NCBI RefSeq assembly: GCF_014638745.1
Contig: NZ_BMFO01000001.1
Location: 62,001 to 126,000 of the forward strand
Source of the DNA: Arenimonas maotaiensis
Lineage (GTDB): Bacteria; Pseudomonadota; Gammaproteobacteria; Xanthomonadales; Xanthomonadaceae
DNA: 64,000 nt
Reading direction: 5' to 3'
Shown here: piece by piece, positions 18,894 through 33,174 of the stretch
Position numbering within the stretch: position 1 is the first letter of the stretch
How the letters are laid out: each line of letters opens with the position of its first letter
Translations under genes and position numbers: made by a program
Notes under the pieces: model-generated
Seen by the model: the letters and a program-made list of their open reading frames with translations, nothing else
The model's database searches: none
Told to the model about the DNA's origin: nothing

Positions 18894-20570
18894 ATGAGCA
18901 CGACACATCCCTGGTTGAGCAGCTACGCCCCGAACACACCCCACGAAATCGACCTCGACCAGTTCCCGTCGATCGTTTCGGTGCTGGAACAGGCCATCCG
19001 CAAGTTCGGCGACCGCCCGGCGTTCAGCAATTTCGGCAAGACCCTGACTTACCATGAAATCGACGAACTCAGCGCCGCGTTCGCCAACTACCTGATTCAC
19101 GAGCTCGGCCTGAAGAAAGGCGAGCGCGTGGCCATCATGCTGCCGAACCTGCTGCAGTACCCGATCGCGCTGTTCGGCGTGCTGCGCGCCGGCCTCACCG
19201 TGGTCAACACCAACCCGCTGTACACCCACCGCGAGCTCAAGCACCAACTAATCGACTCCGGCGCGACCGTGCTGCTGGTGCTTGAGAACTTCGCGCATGT
19301 GGCGCAGGACGTGGTGGCCGAGACCAAGGTCGGCCAGGTGATCACCACCACCATCGGCGAGATGCTGGGTCCGAAGGGCTATCTGATCGATTTCGTGCTG
19401 AAGTACGTGAAACAGCAGGTGCCGCACTTCGAGCTGCCGGGCGCGATCCCCTTCAAGCAGACGCTGAAGCTCGGCGCCAGGCACACCCTGCCGGCGGTCA
19501 GCATCCAGCCGCAGGAAATCGCCTTCCTGCAGTACACCGGCGGCACCACCGGCGTGTCCAAGGGCGCCATGCTGACCCACCGCAACCTGGTGGCCAACAT
19601 GCAGCAGAGCTCGGCCTGGCTGGGCCACGGCATCAAAGAGGGTGAGGAGGTCATCATCACCGCCCTGCCGCTGTACCACATCTTCGCGCTCACCGCGAAC
19701 TGCCTGGTGTTCATGAAGTTCGGCGGCCTGAACTACCTGATCACCAATCCGCGCGACATGCGCGGCTTCGTCAAGGAACTGGCCAAGAGCAACTTCACCG
19801 CCATTACCGGCGTCAACACCCTGTTCAACGGCCTGTTGCATACGCCCGGCTTCGACAAGCTCGATTTCAGCCGCATGCGCTTCACTTTGGGCGGCGGCAT
19901 GGCGGTGCAGCGCGCCGTGGCCGAAAAATGGAAGCAGGTCACCGGCGTGACCCTGGTCGAGGCTTACGGCCTGACCGAAACCTCGCCGGCCGCCTGCATC
20001 AATCCGATGGACCTCAAAGAGTTCAACGGCGCCATCGGTCTGCCGATTCCTTCGACCGCCTGCTGCATCAAGGATGATGCCGGCAACATGCTGCCGCAGG
20101 GCGAAATCGGCGAACTGTGCATCAAGGGCCCGCAGGTGATGCTGGGCTACTGGCAGCGTCCGGACGAAACCGCCAAGGTCATCGACGCCGCCGGCTGGCT
20201 GCACACCGGCGACATCGCCAAGATGGACGAGAAGGGCTTCTTCTACATCGTCGACCGCAAGAAGGACATGATCCTGGTGTCCGGCTTCAACGTGTTCCCG
20301 AACGAGGTCGAGGACGTGGTGGCCGCCATGCCGGGCGTGCTCGAGGTCGCCGCCGTCGGCGTGCCGGACGAGAAGTCCGGCGAGGCGGTCAAACTGGTGG
20401 TGGTGCGCAAGGACCCGAACCTGACCGCCGACGCCATCCGCCATTTCTGCCATGACGAACTGACCGGCTACAAGCGTCCGAAATACATCGAGTTCCGCAA
20501 CGAGCTGCCGAAGACCAACGTCGGCAAGATCCTGCGTCGCGAGCTGCGCGAAAGCGCCAAGACGGACTGA
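18894..20570 (+). CDS. fadD: Long-chain fatty acid--CoA ligase FadD (RpfB-like)
   Basis: This AMP-forming acyl-CoA synthetase activates fatty acids for beta-oxidation. The 558-residue protein contains the P-loop-like AMP motif YTGGTTGVSKGAMLTH, the second motif VEAYGLTETSP, and the C-terminal GWLHTGDIAKMDEKGF and DRKKDMILVSGFNVFPNEVE. The start MSTTHPWLSSY at 18894 fits the family better than the ATG at 18855. It sits between acnA and the lysS-prfB-recJ block, where Xanthomonas carries rpfB, whose product also turns over the DSF signal. No rpfF lies next to it here, so ordinary fatty-acid catabolism is the simplest role. Confidence 0.95.
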   Translation: MSTTHPWLSSYAPNTPHEIDLDQFPSIVSVLEQAIRKFGDRPAFSNFGKTLTYHEIDELSAAFANYLIHELGLKKGERVAIMLPNLLQYPIALFGVLRAGLTVVNTNPLYTHRELKHQLIDSGATVLLVLENFAHVAQDVVAETKVGQVITTTIGEMLGPKGYLIDFVLKYVKQQVPHFELPGAIPFKQTLKLGARHTLPAVSIQPQEIAFLQYTGGTTGVSKGAMLTHRNLVANMQQSSAWLGHGIKEGEEVIITALPLYHIFALTANCLVFMKFGGLNYLITNPRDMRGFVKELAKSNFTAITGVNTLFNGLLHTPGFDKLDFSRMRFTLGGGMAVQRAVAEKWKQVTGVTLVEAYGLTETSPAACINPMDLKEFNGAIGLPIPSTACCIKDDAGNMLPQGEIGELCIKGPQVMLGYWQRPDETAKVIDAAGWLHTGDIAKMDEKGFFYIVDRKKDMILVSGFNVFPNEVEDVVAAMPGVLEVAAVGVPDEKSGEAVKLVVVRKDPNLTADAIRHFCHDELTGYKRPKYIEFRNELPKTNVGKILRRELRESAKTD

Positions 20571-20572
20571 AC

Positions 20573-20764
20573 ATGGCCATGCCGCGCAACGCCCGTTTCC
20601 GGGTCGTCGGCACCCTGCTCGGCCTGTGCACGGCGCTCGTGTTCAAGGATGCGGTCAGCGCCATGGCCGGGAACTCCTTCTTCCTGGCGCTGGTGTTCCT
20701 GGGCGGCAGCGGCGCCATCGTAGGTACGCTGTTCGACAACCGGGCCGGCAAACCGCGCGAATAG
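20573..20764 (+). CDS. Small two-helix membrane protein of unknown function
   Basis: A 63-residue frame begins 2 nt after the fadD stop and is probably translationally coupled to it. It predicts two hydrophobic segments (about 10-29 and 35-53), with basic residues before the first and polar residues at the end. I recognise no family. It occupies the spot where rpfF lies in Xanthomonas but bears no resemblance to an enoyl-CoA hydratase. Support is the tight coupling, membrane-like composition and the terminator that follows. Confidence 0.5.
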   Translation: MAMPRNARFRVVGTLLGLCTALVFKDAVSAMAGNSFFLALVFLGGSGAIVGTLFDNRAGKPRE

Positions 20765-20784
20765 CGCATCCTCTTGCCACGCAA

Positions 20785-20814
20785 TGCAAAGGGCGCCGAT
20801 GGGCGCCCTTTGCG
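20785..20814. terminator. Hairpin between convergent fadD unit and lysS
   Basis: A 12-bp perfect stem (20786-20797 with 20802-20813, 4-nt loop) lies between the convergent units. The T tail is short on the plus strand and absent on the minus strand, so it may work mainly as a 3'-end stabiliser. Confidence 0.6.
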
Positions 20815-20834
20815 TTTATCGAAGCAATCCAGCG

Positions 20835-22349
<1,515 letters not shown>

Positions 22350-22357
22350 GGCTGTGC

Positions 22358-23477
22358 TCAGTTGGTCCGGCCGGAGCCGGCGGTCAGGCCCGCCTTCAGG
22401 CTGGCTTCGACGAATTCGTCGAGGTCGCCATCCAGCACTTTCTGGGTATCGGTGCGTTCGACGCCGGTGCGCAGATCCTTGATCCGGCTCTGGTCGAGCA
22501 CGTAGCTGCGGATCTGGCTGCCCCAGCCGATGTCGGATTTGGTCGCTTCCAGCGCGTCCTTCTCCGAGTTGCGCTTCATCAGCTCGAGCTCGTACAGCTT
22601 GGCCTTCAGCATCTTCATGGCGCGGTCGCGGTTGCCGTGCTGCGAACGTTCGATCTGGCAGGCGACCACGGTATTGGTCGGGATATGCGTGATGCGCACC
22701 GCCGATTCGGTCTTGTTGACGTGCTGGCCGCCGGCGCCGGACGAGCGGTAGACGTCGGTCCGGAGGTCGGCCGGATTGATTTCGATCTCGATGTTGTCGT
22801 CCACTTCCGGACTGACGAACACCGAGCAGAACGAGGTGTGCCGGCGGTTGTCGGAATCGAACGGCGATTTGCGCACCAGCCGGTGCACGCCGATCTCGGT
22901 CTTCAGCCAGCCGTAGGCGTATTCGCCCTCGACCCGGAAGGTGGCGCTCTTGATGCCGGCCACGTCGCCGTCGGAGGCCTCCATCAGCTCGGTCTTCCAG
23001 CCGCGCGACTCGCAGAAACGCAGGTACATGCGCAACAGGATTTCGGCCCAGTCCTGGGCCTCGGTGCCGCCGGCGCCGGACTGGATGTCGACGAAGCAGT
23101 TGGCATGGTCCTGCTCGCCGGAGAACATGCGGCGGAACTCGAGCTTGCCGACGCGCTCGGCGATCTTCTCGACGTCGCCGGTGATCGACTCGACCATCGA
23201 TTCGTCGTCTTCCATCTCGGCCAGTTCGAGGTATTCCAGCGCTTCGGACAGTCCGTCCAGCGTGCCGCGGATTTCGGACACGGTCTTGTCGAGGCTGGCG
23301 CGCTCCTTGCCTAGCGCCAGCGCCTTATCCGGCTCGTTCCAGATTTCGGGACTTTCCAGCTCCCGGTTCACTTCTTCCAGACGCTCGACCTTGTTGTCGA
23401 AGTCAAAGATACCCCCTGAGCGAAGACACACGCTCTTGCAATTCGGCGATGCGGTTGCGGATCGGATTCAGTTCCAT
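22358..23477 (-). CDS. prfB: Peptide chain release factor 2, with programmed +1 frameshift
   Basis: RF2 terminates translation at UGA and UAA. The main frame (348 codons) carries the stop-recognition SPF in [12 protein letters not shown] and the hydrolysis motif GGQ in [17 protein letters not shown] separate zero-frame start at 23475-23477 encodes 24 codons ([20 protein letters not shown]...) and ends at an in-frame TGA (complement of 23403-23405). The junction reads AGGGGGTATCTTTGAC: an internal Shine-Dalgarno-like AGGGGG (complement of 23412-23417), the slippery CTT and the TGA, then GAC in the +1 frame. This is the known RF2 autoregulatory site. The full product is about 372 residues. Treating only the downstream frame as the gene would miss its true start. 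Confidence 0.95.
23402..23417 (-). promoter_or_regulatory. prfB programmed +1 frameshift site
   Basis: The minus strand shows AGGGGGTATCTTTGAC, with the SD-like element three bases before CTT-TGA. When RF2 is scarce the ribosome slips one base forward at CTT and continues; when it is abundant the UGA is read as stop. Confidence 0.93.
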
Positions 23478-23532
23478 AAATTCCAGCTAAAACACCAGGA
23501 TAATCAGCCTGCCATTGTAGCAGAGCCGGGCC

Positions 23533-25248
23533 TCAGACGGGCTCCAGATGACGGATCAGACACTGCACGCCGCGGCGCTCGCGCCAGTCGTTGGTCTGCA
23601 GTTCATACACGGCGTGGATGCGTTCCGGCGGCGGCCGGCCGGCATAACCGCCGAACTGGATGGCCTCGATGGCCCGGCTGGAGCCAGGCAACGCCAACTG
23701 CAGCTTCAGATGCCGCTCCTTGAGCACCCGCCACTCCAGCACGTGGAACGCATTGTCGAACAACGGCGGCGGAAAGCCCTGACCCCACGGCCCCGCGGCC
23801 TGCAGCAATAGTGCGGTGTCGCGCTCGAGCTCGTGTTCGGCCAAGGCGCCGTCGCTCCAGAGCACGCCCTGCAGGCTTTCGGGCTCGATCCACGCCCGCG
23901 CCAAGGCCTGGAACGCGGCGCGAAAATCCGGCAGATGACCGGCCGGCAGGCTGAGGCCGGCCGCCATGGCGTGGCCGCCGAAGCGTGAAATCAGGCCCGG
24001 ATGCAGGGCATCGATGTGCGCCAGGGCGTCGCGGATGTGGAAGCCGGGAATCGAACGTGCCGAGCCGCGCAGTTCCTCGCTGCCCGGTTCGCTCGGCGCG
24101 AACACCAAGGCCGGCCGGTGCCGGCTGTCCTTCACCCGCGAAGCCACCAGGCCGATGATGCCCGGATGCCAATGCGGCTGGAACAGCAGTACGGCCGGTC
24201 CGGCGTCGGTATCGTCATCGCCTATCGTTGCCAACGCCTGCTCCGCCTCCTGCAACATGTCCTGCTGCAGTTCCTGCCGCTCCTGGTTGATGGCATGCAG
24301 GGATTCGGCCAGGTCCATGGCCCGTGTCTCGTCATCGGCCAACAGGCATTCGATGCCGAGCGCCATGTCTTCCAAGCGGCCGGCGGCGTTGATTTTCGGA
24401 CCGATGCGGAAACCGATGTCGGTCTCGGTGAGTTTCGCCAGATCCAGGCCGCCGAGCGCCGCCAAGGCCCGCACGCCGGGCTGGCAGCGTCCTTGGCGGA
24501 TGCGCGCCAGGCCGGCGCGCACCAGCCGCCGGTTGTTGGCGTCGAGCTTGACCATGTCGGCGACCGTGCCGATGGCGACCAGATCCAGCAGACTCGACAG
24601 ATCGGCATCCATGCCCGGCAAGCCGTGCTCGCGCAACCGGCGACGCACCGCCAGCAGCAGGTAGAACATCACCCCGACGCCGGCCAGAGCTTTGCTGGCG
24701 AACGGACAGCCCGACTGGTTCGGATTGACGATGGCATCGGCATCCGGCAACTGCTCACCCGGCAGGTGGTGGTCTGTGACCAACACTTTCCAGCCGAGCG
24801 CCTTGGCGCGCGCCACGCCCGGCAGGCAGGCGATGCCGCTATCGACCGTGACGACCAGATCGGGACTCGACGGAATCAGCTCGTCCACCAGGCCCGGCGT
24901 CAGGCCGTAGCCGTGCAGAACCCGATGCGGCACCTTGAAGCCCACCTGACGCGCCCCCAGCATCGACAGGCCGCGCACCGCCAAGGCGGCGCCGGTGGCG
25001 CCGTCGCAGTCGAAATCGCCGACCACCACGATCCGCCGGTCGTTGCCGATGGCATCCAGCAGCAGATCGACGGCCGTATCCAGCCCGCGCAAGCCATCCG
25101 GCGGCAACAGATGCGCCAGGGCCAAATCGGCCTCCTCCGGCGACTGCAGGCCGCGAGCCGCGTACAGACGGCTCAGCAACGGCGAGGCATGCAATGCGGG
25201 AACGGCCTCGGGCAACGGGCGGCGGCTGATCTTCGGGATGTACGGCAT
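23533..25248 (-). CDS. recJ: Single-stranded-DNA-specific exonuclease RecJ
   Basis: RecJ is a 5'-3' ssDNA exonuclease in recombination and mismatch repair. The 571-residue protein contains the DHH phosphoesterase motifs VVVGDFDCDGATG, VTVDSGI and LVTDHHLPGEQLPDADAIVNPNQ in part (VTDHHLPGEQ), and the DHHA1 motif SRFGGHAMAAGLSL. The ATG at 25246-25248 (MPYIPKISRRPL) was chosen because the frame upstream overlaps the rpfE-like gene without homology. It lies between the rpfE-like gene (74 nt) and prfB (55 nt), as in xanthomonads. Confidence 0.96.
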   Translation of the reverse strand: MPYIPKISRRPLPEAVPALHASPLLSRLYAARGLQSPEEADLALAHLLPPDGLRGLDTAVDLLLDAIGNDRRIVVVGDFDCDGATGAALAVRGLSMLGARQVGFKVPHRVLHGYGLTPGLVDELIPSSPDLVVTVDSGIACLPGVARAKALGWKVLVTDHHLPGEQLPDADAIVNPNQSGCPFASKALAGVGVMFYLLLAVRRRLREHGLPGMDADLSSLLDLVAIGTVADMVKLDANNRRLVRAGLARIRQGRCQPGVRALAALGGLDLAKLTETDIGFRIGPKINAAGRLEDMALGIECLLADDETRAMDLAESLHAINQERQELQQDMLQEAEQALATIGDDDTDAGPAVLLFQPHWHPGIIGLVASRVKDSRHRPALVFAPSEPGSEELRGSARSIPGFHIRDALAHIDALHPGLISRFGGHAMAAGLSLPAGHLPDFRAAFQALARAWIEPESLQGVLWSDGALAEHELERDTALLLQAAGPWGQGFPPPLFDNAFHVLEWRVLKERHLKLQLALPGSSRAIEAIQFGGYAGRPPPERIHAVYELQTNDWRERRGVQCLIRHLEPV

Positions 25249-25322
25249 GCATCCATTGTACCGCCGCGGATATGGCCTGCCGGCTTTCACGTGTCGGACA
25301 ACTCCGAAATGCAGCTCAGAAT

Positions 25323-26186
25323 TCAGGACAGCGACGCAATCCGCCGCGACCAGAATCGCCAGCGGAATGCCGGACGCCAACGCCAGAGGGTCCCATCGGC
25401 GAAGTCGAACCGCGTTTCCCGTGCCGGGTCGAATGCGGCCTCGACGGCAAGCCAATCGCGCGGCTGACGCAGGTCGAGCAGCTCGCCACCGCCATCGGCC
25501 ATGTCCTGCGCCGCCAGCGCACGGATATCCCAAGCCGACGATTCGATGCGGGCGAAACCGTGATGTACCGCGGACGGCAACGCGCCCTGCCCCCAGAACC
25601 ACAGTGCGTTCACCGTCGCCATGCCGCGGCGCTGGCGCTCGACGTTCAACGGATGGTTGTACAGGATCACCTGACATTCGTTGAACAGCGCCGTCCAGCG
25701 GCGCTCGGCCGGCAAGTGGTCGGACAGCGTGCAACCCAGCATTTCCGGCGCCGGCGTGAACGCCGGCAAGACCTCATCGCTGGCGGCGCGCAGGAAGAAG
25801 CGGCCATCGCCGCCGAGAAACCGGTAACCGGCATCGGCGAACACCGGCGCCAAAGCCTGATGGATGGCGTCGGTTTCGGATCCGCTTAGCGGCAAGGTAT
25901 CCCAGGCCATCAGCCGGGCATCACGCATTTCCATCTGCAGGTGTACCGGATCGGCCAACAGCCACTGCCCGTCTCCGGCATCGCCCGGCCCGGCCTGCCG
26001 GCATAGCGCCGCCAGCGGCCAGCCGTCCGGCTCGCAGCGGAAATGCCGTTGCAGCTGAGCGCTCTCGCCTGCCGTGCCGGCAGTCTGATGGAAACGGCGG
26101 GCGATGCGCGCGAACGCAGGCGAGAACCCCTGGCCGGCGAAGCGGCGCCGTTCCGGCAACAGCAGGACGCGCGCGCCGGTCGGCAT
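25323..26186 (-). CDS. RpfE-like conserved protein
   Basis: A 287-residue soluble protein resembling the xanthomonad RpfE, often annotated loosely as a regulatory or phosphoglycerate-mutase-like protein. Matching features are an N-terminal LLLPERRRFAGQ, the segment QLQRHFRCEPDGWPLAALCRQ, ADPVHLQMEMRDARLMAWD, and the conserved NECQVILYNHPLN followed by VNALWFWGQGALP. I see no complete phosphoglycerate-mutase active site, and the biochemical role is unknown. In Xanthomonas campestris rpfE mutants have altered exoenzyme and polysaccharide production. Placement between greA (1 nt away) and recJ is the same as in xanthomonads. Confidence 0.75.
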   Translation of the reverse strand: MPTGARVLLLPERRRFAGQGFSPAFARIARRFHQTAGTAGESAQLQRHFRCEPDGWPLAALCRQAGPGDAGDGQWLLADPVHLQMEMRDARLMAWDTLPLSGSETDAIHQALAPVFADAGYRFLGGDGRFFLRAASDEVLPAFTPAPEMLGCTLSDHLPAERRWTALFNECQVILYNHPLNVERQRRGMATVNALWFWGQGALPSAVHHGFARIESSAWDIRALAAQDMADGGGELLDLRQPRDWLAVEAAFDPARETRFDFADGTLWRWRPAFRWRFWSRRIASLS

Positions 26187-26187
26187 G

Positions 26188-26666
26188 TCAGTCGAGATAA
26201 CGGACCGCGGTGATTTCGTATTCGCGGCTGCCGCCCGGGGCCTGGATGGTGATGGCGTCGCCTTCGTGCTTACCGATCATCGCGCGCGCGATCGGCGAAG
26301 ACACCGAGATCAGCTGTTGCTTGATGTCGGACTCGAGGTCGCCGACGATGGTGTAGGTCACCACCACGTCGGAATCCAGGTCGACCAGCTCGACGGTGGC
26401 GCCGAACACGACCTTGGAGCCGGCCTTGAGCTTGCCGACTTCGATGACCTGGCAATGCGACAGCGCGTATTCCAGCTCCTGGATGCGGCCCTCGATGAAA
26501 CCCTGCTGCTCGCGCGCGGCGTGGTATTCGGCGTTCTCCTTCAGATCGCCATGGCCGCGGGCCTCGGCGATGGCTTCGATCACCTTCGGGCGCTCGACCG
26601 ACTTCAGACGGTCCAGCTCTTCGCGCAGGCGCAACGCGCCTTTGTGGGTCAGGGGAACGATGCCGC

Positions 26667-26670
<4 letters not shown>
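26188..26670 (-). CDS. greA: Transcription elongation factor GreA
   Basis: GreA rescues backtracked RNA polymerase by stimulating transcript cleavage. The 160-residue protein has the N-terminal coiled coil with [16 protein letters not shown] and the acidic tip region [17 protein letters not shown], then the FKBP-like C-terminal domain ending [10 protein letters not shown]. The start at 26670 overlaps the carB stop by 4 nt (ATGA), so translation is likely coupled. The upstream extension of the frame merely mirrors carB. Confidence 0.96.
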
Positions 26671-29894
<3,224 letters not shown>

Positions 29895-29930
29895 TTCGTC
29901 GCTCGGTCGTTCGGTGGGATGCGCGCATTC

Positions 29931-30590
29931 TTAGTCGGCGAACAGCGCGGAAGCCGGGATCTTGCAGGTGGACATGGCCTTGAATATGGCCTGGGTAGCC
30001 AAATCGGCGCCGATTTGCTCGCCGGCCGCTTCGTTCTCTTCCTGCGATTTGTTGGTGTCGAGGGCATTGCCCAAGCCTGCCACGCGGCGCAGACCGGCGT
30101 AATCCGGGCTCTGCATCAGGCTCATGAACGAACCGACCTGCTCGATGCTGGCGGCCGACAGGATGGCCTGCTCGTCGGCCGGCACGCCGGTGCGCTCGGC
30201 CTCGGCGCCGGCCAGCACCAGACGGTTCATCAGCCAAGCGGAACCGCCCTCCAGCACGCGGATGTCGGCATCCAGTCGCGAGGGATTGGCGGCGGCGTAT
30301 CCGGCCACGTCCACGCGCTTCATGCGCCGGTAGCCGGCACGGCTCAGTTCGCCGCGCAGGCAGCTGTGCTGGCCGGCACTCATGGCGTTCCGGTCGCTCC
30401 GCAACGGCCACTGCGGATCGGCTTTGGCCAACTCCTCGAAGATGCTACCGATCGGCATCAGCTCGACCACCAAGTCAGTCAGGCGCTCGACCTTGGCGGC
30501 GTTGGCTTGGGCCCAGGCGGACGGCATGCCAAAAAAATTGGCAGCCAGCAGGACCAGGGCGGTGAATGACGCGCGGACGAATCGATGCAT
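29931..30590 (-). CDS. Secreted protein of unknown function, copy B in carAB operon
   Basis: A 219-residue protein with a Sec signal peptide (hydrophobic core about 8-22, likely cleavage after SAWAQA) and a helical mature domain. It is a paralogue of the adjacent gene at 30616. Both share VMPIG or LMPIG near residue 45, a conserved CLRG motif (HSCLRGEL), a VLEGG/VLEGD segment, and a second cysteine near the C-terminus (MSTCKIP). The cysteine pair may form a disulfide in the periplasm. I recognise no characterised family. It lies 25 nt after its paralogue and 36 nt before carB, so it should be cotranscribed with carAB. Confidence 0.8.
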   Translation of the reverse strand: MHRFVRASFTALVLLAANFFGMPSAWAQANAAKVERLTDLVVELMPIGSIFEELAKADPQWPLRSDRNAMSAGQHSCLRGELSRAGYRRMKRVDVAGYAAANPSRLDADIRVLEGGSAWLMNRLVLAGAEAERTGVPADEQAILSAASIEQVGSFMSLMQSPDYAGLRRVAGLGNALDTNKSQEENEAAGEQIGADLATQAIFKAMSTCKIPASALFAD

Positions 30591-30615
30591 GCGGCGGTCC
30601 TCGGTGGGTTGGCGG

Positions 30616-31247
30616 TCAGAGTTCTTCGAAGCGTACGTTGCAGACGGTCATGGCGTCGGACAGGGCCGGGAGCATCAACGTCAGGCCCGCGGCCTGACCG
30701 ACTTTCCGGCCGCTCTCCCCGTCCACGATCTGTGCGCCGATGCCGAGCATGGCGCGCAGCGGGGTGTATCGCGGATCGTTGGCCAGCAACACCATCTGGG
30801 CGAGCGCCTCCGGCGTTTCGTCCTTCAGCAGCGCAGTGGGGTCGAAGCGGTTCTCGCTGCCGCTGAACTTGCTTTCCATGCCCGCCGACATGAGCTTGGC
30901 GAACAGCCGGCCCGCATCGCCCTCGAGAACGGTCAAGTCTTCGGCGAACCGCGCCGGTTCGGCGCGGGCATAATCGGCCACGCGGCGCTCCACCACCTTC
31001 CGGTAGGCGGGCGCCCGCAGATTGCCGCGCAGACACGCGAGCCGCTCGGCATCCAGGCGGCTGTCCGCGCTGCCCGGCCACGCCGGATTCTCGGCCGCCG
31101 CCATCTCCATGATCCGTCCGATCGGCATGACACGGACCGCGACATCCGCCATCCGGCTCTGCTGCGCCGGCGTCACCTCGTCGGCGCCCGAAGCGCGGTG
31201 TGCGCAAAAGGCCAGCAGCAACAGGGCGGCGAGGCGCAGACCCGGAC

Positions 31248-31251
<4 letters not shown>
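30616..31251 (-). CDS. Secreted protein of unknown function, copy A in carAB operon
   Basis: A 211-residue secreted protein with a Sec signal peptide (core about 5-18, cleavage probably near ASGA). It resembles its neighbour at 29931 along its length: [41 protein letters not shown], and a C-terminal cysteine in MTVCNVRF. The start at 31251 overlaps the carA stop by 4 nt (ATGA), so its translation is coupled to carA. The longer open frame (to 32073) is a shadow of carA. Function is unknown; the two proteins may act together or be differently regulated duplicates. Confidence 0.8.
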
Positions 31252-32372
<1,121 letters not shown>

Positions 32373-32462
32373 AAAGCTCGCCTTTTCAAGAGTTTGGGGT
32401 ACTTCCTGCAGCGGATTCCCGTATTGCGCGGGAGCCGAAAGAAGGCGGTTAGGCGAGCGAGA

Positions 32463-32491
32463 ATTTTAGCGGATGCGGGCGGGTTTGTCCA
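32463..32491 (-). promoter_or_regulatory. Predicted sigma70 promoter of carA
   Basis: On the minus strand TGGACA (complement of 32486-32491) and TAAAAT (complement of 32463-32468) are separated by 17 bases. Each hexamer has five of six consensus bases. Transcription would start near 32456, leaving a leader of about 84 nt before carA. The -35 lies just after the dapB stop. Confidence 0.7.
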
Positions 32492-32499
32492 TGAAAGAC

Positions 32500-33174
32500 T
32501 TACAGCAGATCGTCGAACCGGTAATGCCCGTTCATTTTCGCCGATAGCCGGACCGCGGCGAACAGCGCGCCCTGCGCGAAGATGTCGCGGTTGGTGGCGC
32601 GGTGGGTCAGCTCGATGCGCTCGCCCATGCCGGTGAACTGCACCGTGTGCTCGCCGACGATGTCGCCGCCGCGCAGCGAATGATAGACCGGCGCCTTGCC
32701 GCTGGCGGCCTCGGCGGTGCGGCCCAGGCTCAGCGCGGTGCCCGAGGGCGCGTCCTTCTTGTGGATGTGGTGCGATTCCAGGATGTCCAGCTGCCAATCC
32801 TTCAGCCACTGCCCGGCCTGGCCGACCAAGCGATCGAGCACCGCCACGCCGAGCGAGAAGTTCGAGGCCCAAAGCACCGGAATGCGGGCGCCGGCGGCTT
32901 CCAAGGCCGCGAACTGGCCGGCGCTCAGGCCGGTGGTGCCGCTGACCAAGCTTTTCCCGCGTTCCAAGCACAGGGCCAAGACGGCATCGAAGCCCTCCGG
33001 CGAGCTGAAGTCGATGGCGACATCGAATTCCGGCAGGTCGCGCAGACGGTCGCTTTCGCGGCTGCCGCTCTGCGCGCTCACCCGCAGGCGGGCATCGTTC
33101 TGGGCCAAGCGCATCAAGGCCTGGCCCATGCGCCCGGAGGCACCGTGGATCAGCAGTCGGACGGGCGTTTCCAT
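32500..33174 (-). CDS. dapB: 4-hydroxy-tetrahydrodipicolinate reductase
   Basis: DapB reduces the DapA product in lysine and diaminopimelate synthesis. The 224-residue protein has the NAD(P) loop IHGASGRMGQAL and the catalytic region ESHHIHKKDAPSGTAL with the conserved histidines and lysine, then HRATNRDIFAQGAL. It is shorter than the E. coli enzyme but contains all catalytic elements. The start METPVRLLIHG at 33174 overlaps the stop of the aldehyde dehydrogenase gene by one base. Its tie to that catabolic gene is probably positional, not functional. Confidence 0.94.
   Translation of the reverse strand: METPVRLLIHGASGRMGQALMRLAQNDARLRVSAQSGSRESDRLRDLPEFDVAIDFSSPEGFDAVLALCLERGKSLVSGTTGLSAGQFAALEAAGARIPVLWASNFSLGVAVLDRLVGQAGQWLKDWQLDILESHHIHKKDAPSGTALSLGRTAEAASGKAPVYHSLRGGDIVGEHTVQFTGMGERIELTHRATNRDIFAQGALFAAVRLSAKMNGHYRFDDLL

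Noticed and set aside
20573-20764. Possibility that the small gene after fadD is a remnant of rpfF
   Set aside because: It encodes two hydrophobic helices without any crotonase-fold motif, so it is treated as an independent small membrane protein.
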